Source: JBOGHU01 sp050742255 (GTDB lineage: Bacteria; Actinomycetota; Acidimicrobiia; Acidimicrobiales; CADCSY01). From it: a stretch of DNA of 7,998 bases. Location of the stretch: contig JBOGHU010000116.1 of assembly GCA_050742255.1 (NCBI GenBank), positions 1 through 7,998 of the forward strand, written 5' to 3'. The translations under genes and the position numbers were made by a program. This document shows positions 1 through 5,172 of this stretch, piece after piece. Under the pieces are notes generated by a model. That model made no database searches and was not told the origin of the DNA. It worked only from the letters and a program-made list of their open reading frames with translations. The stretch's first letter is position 1; each line of letters starts with the position of its first letter.

Positions 1-363
1 GGCGTGGCCCGACGGGTGGCGGCGGCCCTGGGCGCCGGCGCCGACCGGGCGGTTCTGGCCGCGGCCCTGCTCCACGACGTGGGCAAGGTCGAGGCCGGGC
101 TGGGGACCCTGGGCCGGGTGGCCGCCACCGTGGCCGGCGCCCTCGGAGGGAGGGCACGAGCACGGTCCTGGTCCCGCGGTCGGGGGGTCCGGCGGCGGGT
201 CGGGTGCTACCTGCGCCACGCCGAGGTGGGCGCCGAGCTCCTGGGGGCGGCGGGCAGCGACCCCCTGACCGTGGCCTGGACCCGCCAGCACCACCTGCCG
301 CCGCCCCGCTGGAGCGTGCCCCCGGTGGTGGGTCGGGCCCTCAAGGGGGCCGACGACGGCTAG
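1..363 (+). CDS. HD-domain phosphohydrolase-like protein, 5'-truncated
   Basis: This is the 3' end of a gene that runs off the left edge of the window; it ends at TAG 361-363. The frame is open from base 1, and the GTG at 4 is probably an internal valine. An LLHDVGK segment (HD pair at codons 25-26 from base 1) matches the metal-binding HD signature. A later H-A-E-V-G-A-E-L-L segment and a Q-H-H-L-P segment look like the downstream histidine ligands. The first family histidine should lie upstream of the window. HD proteins are usually metal-dependent phosphohydrolases acting on nucleotides or phosphoesters, and no substrate can be assigned here. A basic Arg-rich stretch lies around residues 50-65. 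The last 22 codons and the stop lie in a 99-bp direct repeat. The gene is convergent with trpS, and no neighbour clarifies its role. Confidence 0.72.
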   Translation, partial: GVARRVAAALGAGADRAVLAAALLHDVGKVEAGLGTLGRVAATVAGALGGRARARSWSRGRGVRRRVGCYLRHAEVGAELLGAAGSDPLTVAWTRQHHLPPPRWSVPPVVGRALKGADDG

Positions 364-395
364 CCCCGTCCTCCCCGACCGTCGGCTGCGCCCGG
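297..395. repeat. 99-bp direct repeat, copy 1 (HD gene 3' end plus trpS-tail fossil)
   Basis: This segment matches 457-555 at 98 of 99 positions, with an offset of 160 bp. The only difference is G at 328 against C at 488. It carries the last 22 codons and stop of the HD-domain gene. On the minus strand it also carries a non-functional copy of the last 11 codons and stop of trpS (360-395). Matching stops at 296/456 on the left and 396/556 on the right. Confidence 0.95.
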
Positions 396-456
396 GCCCC
401 CCTTCTCCGGTCGCCAGACGCCACCGCCGCCCCATGACCAGAGAGCCGCCGCCTGG
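396..456. other. Unique 61-bp spacer between the repeat copies
   Basis: This segment separates the two 99-bp copies and matches neither flank. An ATG at 434 opens a 29-codon frame that runs into the second repeat copy and stops at 523, but no Shine-Dalgarno precedes it. I see no hairpin, promoter or gene here. Because the spacer is present once, the structure is R-spacer-R and not a simple tandem duplication of a whole unit. Confidence 0.6.
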
Positions 457-555
457 GCCGCCGCCCCGCTGGAGCGTGCCCCCGGTGCTGGGTCGGGCCC
501 TCAAGGGGGCCGACGACGGCTAGCCCCGTCCTCCCCGACCGTCGGCTGCGCCCGG
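457..555. repeat. 99-bp direct repeat, copy 2 (trpS 3' end plus HD-gene-tail fossil)
   Basis: This is the second copy of the repeat at 297-395. It supplies the last 11 codons and the stop of trpS on the minus strand (520-555). On the + strand it holds an orphan copy of the last 20-odd codons of the HD-domain gene, ending at TAG 521-523. The single mismatch at 488 changes GTG (Val) to CTG (Leu) in that orphan frame. Within it the two opposing stop codons overlap in the palindrome GGCTAGCC (518-525). This suggests that the HD gene and trpS originally ended on top of each other. Confidence 0.95.
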
Positions 556-1539
556 TCGACCCCGGGGCAGCACGCCCACCGCGTCCCAGGCGCGGGCCAG
601 GGTCGGCCCCGCCACCGAGCGGGCCCGCTCCGCCCCCCCCGCCAGCACCTGGGCCACGGCCGCGGGGTCGGCGGCCAGCTCGGCGTACCGGGCCTGGACC
701 GGCCCCAGCAGCTCCACCACCGCTCGAGCACAGTCGGCCTTGAGAGGGCCGTAGCGGTCGTAGCGAGCGGCCACGGACAGCGGGTCGGCGCCGGTGGTGG
801 CGGCGAGGATGGCGAGCAGGTTGGAGACCCCGGGCTTGGCCTCGGGGTCGTAGCGCACCTCGGTCCCCGGGTCGGTGACCGCCCGGCGGATCTTGCGCTC
901 GACGGTGGCGGGGTCGTCTAGGAGGCGGATGGTGCCCTGGGGCGACTCCGAGGACTTGGACATCTTCTGGGTGGGCCGCTGGAGGTCCATGATCCGCGCC
1001 CCCAGCCCGGGGATGGCCGCCTCGGGGACCACGAAGGTGGTGCCGAAGCGGTGGTTGAAGCGGACGGCCAGGTCGCGCGCCAGCTCCAGGTGCTGGCGCT
1101 GGTCGTCGCCCACGGGGACCCGGTCGGTGTCGTAGAGGAGGATGTCGGCGGCCATGAGGGTGGGGTAGGCGAACAGGCCGGCGGAGACGAGCTCCTGGCT
1201 CTCGGACTTCTCCTTGAACTGGGTCATGCGCCGCAGCTCGCCGACGCTGGCGGTGCACGCCATGAGCCAGGCCAGCTCGGCGTGCTCGGAGACGTGGCTC
1301 TGCACGAAGAGGGTGCACGCCGCCGGGTCCAGGCCCACCGCCAGGTGCATGAGCACCGCGTCGAGGGTGCGGCCGGCCAGGGTGCCCGGCTCCTGGGGGA
1401 CGGTGAGGGCGTGGAGGTCGACCACGCAGAACAGGCACTGGTGGCGGTGCTGGTCCTCGACGAAGTGGCGCAGGGCCCCCAGGTAATTCCCGAGGTGGAG
1501 GTCGCCGCTGGGCTGGATGCCGGAGAAGACGCGGGCCAT
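520..1539 (-). CDS. trpS: Tryptophanyl-tRNA synthetase
   Basis: This class I aminoacyl-tRNA synthetase charges tRNA-Trp with tryptophan in the cytoplasm. The 339-residue length is normal for bacterial TrpS. It opens with the family N-terminus FSGIQPSGDLHLGNYLGA, where HLGN (residues 15-18) is the HIGH-type ATP signature. An MTQFKEKS motif follows near 105-112. The block VGDDQRQHLELARDLA starts near 143, and the catalytic KMSKS loop is at 192-196. The start ATG (complement of 1537-1539) gives the canonical N-terminus. No Shine-Dalgarno is visible, and a TACCAT hexamer 6 nt upstream suggests a leaderless mRNA. The family usually ends soon after the helix that closes here with GVLPRG. The last 11 residues (PGAADGRGGRG) lie wholly in the 99-bp repeat and look like a non-essential Gly/Arg-rich tail. 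It is divergent from scpA and convergent with the HD gene. Confidence 0.97.
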   Translation of the reverse strand: MARVFSGIQPSGDLHLGNYLGALRHFVEDQHRHQCLFCVVDLHALTVPQEPGTLAGRTLDAVLMHLAVGLDPAACTLFVQSHVSEHAELAWLMACTASVGELRRMTQFKEKSESQELVSAGLFAYPTLMAADILLYDTDRVPVGDDQRQHLELARDLAVRFNHRFGTTFVVPEAAIPGLGARIMDLQRPTQKMSKSSESPQGTIRLLDDPATVERKIRRAVTDPGTEVRYDPEAKPGVSNLLAILAATTGADPLSVAARYDRYGPLKADCARAVVELLGPVQARYAELAADPAAVAQVLAGGAERARSVAGPTLARAWDAVGVLPRGRPGAADGRGGRG

Positions 1540-1545
1540 GGCCGG

Positions 1546-1551
1546 ATGGTA
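1546..1551 (-). promoter_or_regulatory. Putative -10 element of trpS (leaderless start)
   Basis: On the minus strand this reads TACCAT, which fits the actinobacterial TANNNT -10 pattern. Only 6 nt separate it from the trpS ATG. Transcription starting about 7 nt downstream would begin at or next to the start codon, which fits a leaderless mRNA and the lack of a Shine-Dalgarno. With a 17-bp spacer the -35 position reads CCCGCC, which is not a consensus match. This is inferred from pattern and spacing only. Confidence 0.5.
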
Positions 1552-1580
1552 GGGGTCCCGCCCGCCCCGGCGGGGGCCCT
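1551..1580. promoter_or_regulatory. Imperfect 12-bp dyad in the trpS/scpA divergent promoter
   Basis: The left arm AGGGGTCCCGCC (1551-1562) and right arm GGCGGGGGCCCT (1569-1580) pair at 10 of 12 positions around a 6-bp centre. The axis lies between 1565 and 1566. It is also the axis that relates the two -10 hexamers at 1546-1551 and 1580-1585. It could be an operator for a dimeric regulator, or simply the result of two mirror-image promoters in GC-rich DNA. Confidence 0.4.
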
Positions 1581-1585
1581 ACACT
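1580..1585 (+). promoter_or_regulatory. Putative -10 element of scpA (leaderless start)
   Basis: TACACT fits TANNNT and lies 7 nt before the scpA GTG. A transcript starting at the usual distance would begin at the start codon. No Shine-Dalgarno lies before scpA. The -35 position at a 17-bp spacer is CCCGCC, identical in sense to that of trpS. This is the likely main promoter of the long scpA-to-plsC gene series. Confidence 0.5.
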
Positions 1586-1592
1586 GACCGCT

Positions 1593-2384
1593 GTGCCCTA
1601 CCAGGTCCGCACCTCGGTCTTCGAGGGCCCCTTCGACCTGCTGCTGCACCTCATCTGCCGGGAGGAGGTCGACCTCTACGAGGTGTCCCTGGCCGGGATC
1701 GTCGACGCCTACCTGGCCGAGCTGGCGGGCGTGCAGGCCGGGGGGGCGGCCCTGGACCTGGAGGTGGCCACCGAGTTCCTGCTCGTCGCCGCCACCCTGG
1801 TCGAGCTCAAGTCGCGGCGGCTGCTGCCCGGACGGGCGGAGATCGACCTCGACGAGGAGCTGGTCGGCCTGGACCAGCGGGACCTGCTCCTATCCCGGCT
1901 GGCCGCCGGCGAGCTGTTCCGGGCCGCGGCCCGCAGGCTGGCGGCGCTGGAGGAGGCCGGAGGTCGCTCCTTCCCCCGGGCGGGGGGCCTCGACGAGTCC
2001 CACCTGGCCGTGGTCCCCGATCTGCTGGCCGGGGTGAGCCCGGCCGACCTGGGATGTGCGCTGGCCCGGGTCACCCGCCCGTCCCCGCCGCCCCGGATAG
2101 ACCTCGCCCACCTCAGCACCATCCGCGCCAACGTGGCCACGGCCCTGGCCGAGCTGGTGGAGGAGCTGCCCGGGCGGGGGCCGGTGTCGTTCCGTCGCCT
2201 CACCTCCGCCCTCACCGAGCGGATCGAGATCGTGGTGCGCTTCCTCGCCCTGCTCGAGCTGTTCAAGCACGGCCTGGTCGACCTCCGCCAGGCCGGGGCC
2301 TTCGCCGACATCGAGGTGACCTGGCTCGGTGCCCCCGGCGGTGCCGCGCTCGAGGTGGTGGGGATCGACGCCTACGGCGGGTGA
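1593..2384 (+). CDS. scpA: Segregation and condensation protein ScpA
   Basis: This is the kleisin subunit of the Smc-ScpAB condensin, which bridges the Smc heads and helps organise and segregate the chromosome. The 263-residue length fits the family. The N-terminal kleisin signature FEGPFDLLLHLI is at residues 10-21, followed by VDLYEVSLAGIVDAYL (26-41). The helix EVATEFLLVAATLVELKSR (57-75) is the Smc-neck-binding part. A variable acidic, Ala-rich middle follows. The C-terminal winged helix (about 190-255) includes TERIEIVVRFLALLELFKHG, which contacts the Smc head. The GTG at 1593 gives the expected N-terminus, with a -10-like hexamer 7 nt upstream and no Shine-Dalgarno. scpB starts 4 nt after its stop, as expected for a scpAB operon. 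Confidence 0.95.
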   Translation: MPYQVRTSVFEGPFDLLLHLICREEVDLYEVSLAGIVDAYLAELAGVQAGGAALDLEVATEFLLVAATLVELKSRRLLPGRAEIDLDEELVGLDQRDLLLSRLAAGELFRAAARRLAALEEAGGRSFPRAGGLDESHLAVVPDLLAGVSPADLGCALARVTRPSPPPRIDLAHLSTIRANVATALAELVEELPGRGPVSFRRLTSALTERIEIVVRFLALLELFKHGLVDLRQAGAFADIEVTWLGAPGGAALEVVGIDAYGG

Positions 2385-2388
2385 GGGA

Positions 2389-2967
2389 TTGAGCGACCAC
2401 GCCGAGGCCCGCCGAGCGGTCGAGGCCATCCTGATGGTGGCCGACCAGCCGGTGCCGCCGCACCTGCTGGCCCAGCTCCTCGAGCTGGCCCCGGCCCGGG
2501 TCGAGGAGATCTGTGCCGACCTGGCCCGGGAGTACGGGGGGCGGGGGTTCGAGCTGGTGCGGGCGGCGGGCGGGTACCGGATCCGCTCCGCGCCCGACCT
2601 GGCCGCCTACGTGGAGCGCTTCGCCGTGGAGGGCCAGCCGACCACCCTCTCGCCCGCCGCCCTCGAGACGCTGGCCATCGTCGCCTACAAGCAGCCCATC
2701 TCCCGGGCCCAGGTGGCGGCCATCCGGGGGGTGAACGTCGACGGCGTGGTCCGCACCCTGGAGGTGCGGGGCTACGTCGCCCCTGTGGGGCGGGACCCGG
2801 GTCCGGGTCAGGCCGTGCTGTTCGGCACCACCAAGGCGTTCCTGGAGCGACTGGGCCTCGACAGCCTGGCCGACCTGCCCCCCCTCGGGGACCTGGTGCC
2901 GGGCGCCGAGGCCCTGGAGGAGCTGGAGGACGGCCTCCGACCGGGCCCCGGCGGCGGGGCGGGGTGA
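2389..2967 (+). CDS. scpB: Segregation and condensation protein ScpB
   Basis: This protein dimerises and binds ScpA in the Smc condensin. From TTG 2389 it has 192 residues, typical for the family. The first winged helix covers about residues 5-75 (ARRAVEAILMVADQPV near the start). The second covers about 86-155 and carries the family core ALETLAIVAYKQPISRAQVA (91-110), then the GVNVDGVVRTLEVRGYV segment and GTTKAFLERLGL. I chose TTG 2389 because it begins just before the first conserved helix and lies 4 nt after the scpA stop. The purine-rich GAGGGA at 2383-2388 abuts the TTG, so coupling by re-initiation is more likely than a normal Shine-Dalgarno. A GTG at 2329 inside scpA would add 20 unlikely residues, and ATG 2434 would delete part of helix 1. 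The C-terminus is Gly/Pro-rich. Confidence 0.92.
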   Translation: MSDHAEARRAVEAILMVADQPVPPHLLAQLLELAPARVEEICADLAREYGGRGFELVRAAGGYRIRSAPDLAAYVERFAVEGQPTTLSPAALETLAIVAYKQPISRAQVAAIRGVNVDGVVRTLEVRGYVAPVGRDPGPGQAVLFGTTKAFLERLGLDSLADLPPLGDLVPGAEALEELEDGLRPGPGGGAG

Positions 2968-3710
2968 CCGTGGCCGGGGAGGCCCGGCCAGGCGACCGGC
3001 TCCAGAAGGTGCTGGCCAGGGCCGGGTTCGGCAGCCGGAGGGCATGCGAGGAGCTCATCGCCGAGGGGAGGGTGACGGTCGACGGCCAGGTGGCCGCCCT
3101 GGGCCGCCGGGTCGAGCCCGACCGGGACCAGGTGGAGGTCGACGGGGTGGTGGTGTCGTTGCGGTCCGACCTGGTGCACTACCTGCTCAACAAGCCGGCC
3201 GGGGTGGTGACCACGGCCGCCGACCCACAGGGTCGGCCCACGGTGGTCTCGCTCGTCCCCGAGGAGCCCCGGGTGTTCCCGGTGGGGCGCCTCGACGCCG
3301 ACACCGAGGGCCTGCTGCTGCTCACCAACGACGGCGACCTGGCCTTCCGCCTGACCCATCCCTCCTTCGGGATCGACAAGCAGTACCTGGCCCAGGTGCG
3401 GGGCACCCCACCCCCGGCGGCCGTGCGCCGGCTGCGGGAGGGGGTGGAGCTGGAGGACGGCAGGACGGCGCCGGCACGGGTCTCGCTCATCCCCCCCGAC
3501 CTGGTCCGCCTCACCCTGTCGGAGGGCCGCAACCGCCAGGTCCGCCGGATGTGCGCGGCCGTGGGGCACCCGGTGGTCCGCCTGGTCCGCACGCGCATCG
3601 GGCCCATCGCCGACCGCTCCCTGCCACCCGGTGGCTGGCGCCGCCTGACCACCGCCGAGCTCCGCTCCCTGGAGCGGAGCACGACGGCGGTCCCGGTGGA
3701 CCCCAGGTAG
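2964..3710 (+). CDS. rluB: 23S rRNA pseudouridine synthase, RluB/RsuA family
   Basis: The enzyme isomerises a specific uridine in rRNA, probably 23S (RluB-type), although RsuA/RluE-like specificity cannot be excluded from sequence alone. The 248 residues hold an N-terminal S4 RNA-binding domain (about 11-60: DRLQKVLARAGFGSRRACEE, then VTVDGQ). The catalytic domain starts near YLLNKPAGVVTT. The catalytic motif is GRLDADTEGLLLLTNDG, with the nucleophilic aspartate at D111. The conserved EGRNRQVRRMC motif lies near 190. The GTG start at 2964 overlaps the scpB stop in a GTGA arrangement, typical of coupled genes; a GTG at 2970 is an in-frame alternative. The scpA-scpB-rluB order is common in bacteria. 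The 3' end carries a 22-bp palindrome, and the stop codon TAG forms part of a TANNNT hexamer before aroH. Confidence 0.93.
   Translation: MTVAGEARPGDRLQKVLARAGFGSRRACEELIAEGRVTVDGQVAALGRRVEPDRDQVEVDGVVVSLRSDLVHYLLNKPAGVVTTAADPQGRPTVVSLVPEEPRVFPVGRLDADTEGLLLLTNDGDLAFRLTHPSFGIDKQYLAQVRGTPPPAAVRRLREGVELEDGRTAPARVSLIPPDLVRLTLSEGRNRQVRRMCAAVGHPVVRLVRTRIGPIADRSLPPGGWRRLTTAELRSLERSTTAVPVDPR
3659..3680. repeat. 22-bp perfect palindrome in the rluB 3' end
   Basis: The arms GCTCCGCTCC (3659-3668) and GGAGCGGAGC (3671-3680) are exact reverse complements around a 2-bp centre. The palindrome lies inside the last codons of rluB, about 28 bp before the possible aroH -10 hexamer. No T-run follows, so it does not look like an intrinsic terminator. 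It could be a protein-binding site upstream of aroH or a chance product of GC-limited codons. Confidence 0.6.
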
Positions 3711-3713
3711 GCT
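3708..3713 (+). promoter_or_regulatory. Possible internal -10 element before aroH
   Basis: TAGGCT fits TANNNT, uses the rluB stop codon as its first three bases, and lies 8 nt before the aroH GTG. Transcription from it would give a leaderless or near-leaderless aroH mRNA. No good -35 is visible, and no clear Shine-Dalgarno precedes aroH. The evidence is only the pattern and its similarity in placement to the trpS and scpA elements. Confidence 0.3.
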
Positions 3714-3721
3714 CGACGGCC

Positions 3722-4093
3722 GTGCCAGCGGTCCTCCGTGCCCTGCGCGGCGCGACCACCGTCGACGCCGACACCGCCGAGCAGGTCGGCGAGCGGGTCG
3801 CCACCCTGCTCGGGGAGATGCTGGCCCGCAACGGCGCCACCCGGGAGGACCTGGTCAGCATCCTCTTCACCGCCACCGACGACATCCGCTCGGCCTTCCC
3901 CGCCACCGCCGCCCGGGCCATGGGCCTGGGCGACGTGCCCCTGCTGTGCGCCCGGGAGCTCGACATACCCGACGGGGGGACCCCGCGGTGCCTGCGCGTC
4001 CTCATGCACCTGCACACCGAGCGGAGCCGGGGCGAGCTCCGCCACGTCTACCTCCAAGGCGCCCGGGAGCTGCGCGATGACCTCCCCGGGTAG
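3722..4093 (+). CDS. aroH: Chorismate mutase, AroH type
   Basis: The enzyme rearranges chorismate to prephenate, the branch step to phenylalanine and tyrosine. From GTG 3722 it has 123 residues, close to the 127 of the Bacillus subtilis AroH trimeric pseudo-alpha/beta-barrel enzyme. The N-terminal RALRGATTV supplies the equivalent of B. subtilis Arg7 (R9 here). LFTATDDIRSAFPATAARAMG is family-typical. LCARELD supplies C76 and E79, CLRVLMH supplies R92, and RHVYLQGA supplies Y110, matching Cys75, Glu78, Arg90 and Tyr108. The start is 11 nt after rluB and gives exactly the expected N-terminus; longer upstream frames are shadows of rluB. It overlaps the 5' end of tyrA, whose product uses prephenate. 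The AroH fold differs from the AroQ mutases known from mycobacteria. Confidence 0.94.
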   Translation: MPAVLRALRGATTVDADTAEQVGERVATLLGEMLARNGATREDLVSILFTATDDIRSAFPATAARAMGLGDVPLLCARELDIPDGGTPRCLRVLMHLHTERSRGELRHVYLQGARELRDDLPG

Positions 4094-5162
4094 GGCCGTG
4101 AGCGGTGCCGCCCGGCAGCGGGCGGCGGTGGTGGGGACGGGGCTCATCGGCGGCTCGCTGGGCCTGGCCCTCCGCGCCGCCGGTTGGCACGTGACAGGGC
4201 GGGACCGGGATCCCCACCGTGCCCACCGCGCCCTCGGGCTGGGTGCCCTCGATGCCGTGGGCGAGGAGCCGGGCGCGGCCATCACCTTCGTGGCCACGCC
4301 GGTGGGCGCGGTGGCAGGGGAGGCGGCGACGGCCCTCAAGGGGGGCGGGGTGGTTACCGACGTCGGGAGCGTCAAGGCGTCGATCGTGGGAGCCGTCGAC
4401 GACCCCCGCTTCGTCGGTGGGCACCCCATGGCCGGGAGCGAGCTGGACGGCCTCGACGGCGCCGACGGCTCCCTCTTCTCCGGTGCGGTGTGGGTGCTCA
4501 CCCCCGTTGCCGGTACCGACCCCGGAGCCCACGCCCTGGTGCGCTCGGTGGTGACCTCCCTCGGCGCCGAGGTGGTGGAGCTCGACCCCGCCCGCCACGA
4601 CGCCCTGGTGGCGGTCGTCTCCCACGTGCCCCACCTGGCCGCCGCCACCCTGATGGGCCTGGCTGCCGACGCCCTCGACGAGCACGCCGCCCTGCTCCGC
4701 CTGGCCGCCGGGGGGTTCCGGGACATGACCCGGGTGGCGGCCGGTCACCCCGGGATATGGCCCGACATCTGCACCGAGAACCGGGACGCCATCGTGGCCG
4801 TGCTGGCCCGCCTGGAGGCGGCCCTGGCCCAGGTCCGCGACCGGGTCCATGGCGGCGACCGGGGCGGGCTGCTCGCCACCCTGGAGCGGGCCCGCGCCGT
4901 GCGGGCCAGCCTGCCCGGCCCCCTGGCCGCGGGCGATCAGCTGGTCGAGGTGCGGGTGCCGGTGCCCGATCGCCCCGGCGTGCTGGCCGAGATCACGACC
5001 CTGGCCAGCGAGCTCGGCGTCAACATCGCCGACCTCGACATCGCCCACTCGGCCGAGGGGGACGGTGTCGTCACCCTGGTGGTGGCGGGGGGTTCGGCGG
5101 CGCGCCTGAGGGACGGCCTGGCCGGTCGGGGCTACCGCCCCACCGTCCACCGCCTCGAGTAG
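4077..5162 (+). CDS. tyrA: Prephenate dehydrogenase with C-terminal ACT domain
   Basis: The enzyme oxidatively decarboxylates prephenate to 4-hydroxyphenylpyruvate for tyrosine synthesis; arogenate use cannot be excluded. From ATG 4077 it has 361 residues. The Rossmann motif GTGLIGGSLGLAL starts at residue 20, and an acidic residue after strand 2 (D43 in GRDRD) suggests NAD+ preference. VTDVGSVKASIV and GHPMAGSE (His116) follow. SHVPHL (His183, His186) lies in the helical dimerisation domain. Residues about 290-361 form an ACT domain (VEVRVPVPDRPGVLAEITTL, then GVNIADLDIAH), a likely site of tyrosine feedback. ATG 4077 overlaps aroH by 17 nt and has GGGAG at 4065-4069 with 7-nt spacing. GTG 4098, just after the aroH stop, is a shorter alternative (354 residues). 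Confidence 0.93.
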   Translation: MTSPGRAVSGAARQRAAVVGTGLIGGSLGLALRAAGWHVTGRDRDPHRAHRALGLGALDAVGEEPGAAITFVATPVGAVAGEAATALKGGGVVTDVGSVKASIVGAVDDPRFVGGHPMAGSELDGLDGADGSLFSGAVWVLTPVAGTDPGAHALVRSVVTSLGAEVVELDPARHDALVAVVSHVPHLAAATLMGLAADALDEHAALLRLAAGGFRDMTRVAAGHPGIWPDICTENRDAIVAVLARLEAALAQVRDRVHGGDRGGLLATLERARAVRASLPGPLAAGDQLVEVRVPVPDRPGVLAEITTLASELGVNIADLDIAHSAEGDGVVTLVVAGGSAARLRDGLAGRGYRPTVHRLE

Positions 5163-5172
5163 CGGGGCGGCG

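Noticed and set aside
349..386. Possible bidirectional terminator hairpin (GCCGAC...CGG with CCGTCGGC), repeated at 509-546
   Set aside because: The stem needs a 3-nt bulge and a loop of about 19 nt, and no T-run follows on either strand. Such pairings are common by chance in this GC-rich DNA.
434..523. 29-codon ATG frame running from the spacer into repeat copy 2
   Set aside because: It ends with a duplicated HD-gene tail, has no Shine-Dalgarno or -10 element, and its first residues are low-complexity Pro-rich. It is best explained as a by-product of the duplication.
341..1438. Alternative minus-strand frame over trpS, 365 codons
   Set aside because: The frame at 520-1539 carries all the TrpS motifs. 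This one is a compositional shadow without them.
1540..1592. Trp-responsive leader (T-box or attenuator) before trpS
   Set aside because: Only 53 bp separate trpS from scpA, and the likely -10 sits 6 nt before the ATG. There is no room for a leader RNA.
3179..4726. Minus-strand open frame of 515 codons opposite rluB, aroH and tyrA
   Set aside because: It crosses several real genes on the other strand and is dominated by Ser, Arg, Pro and Ala with no domain signature.
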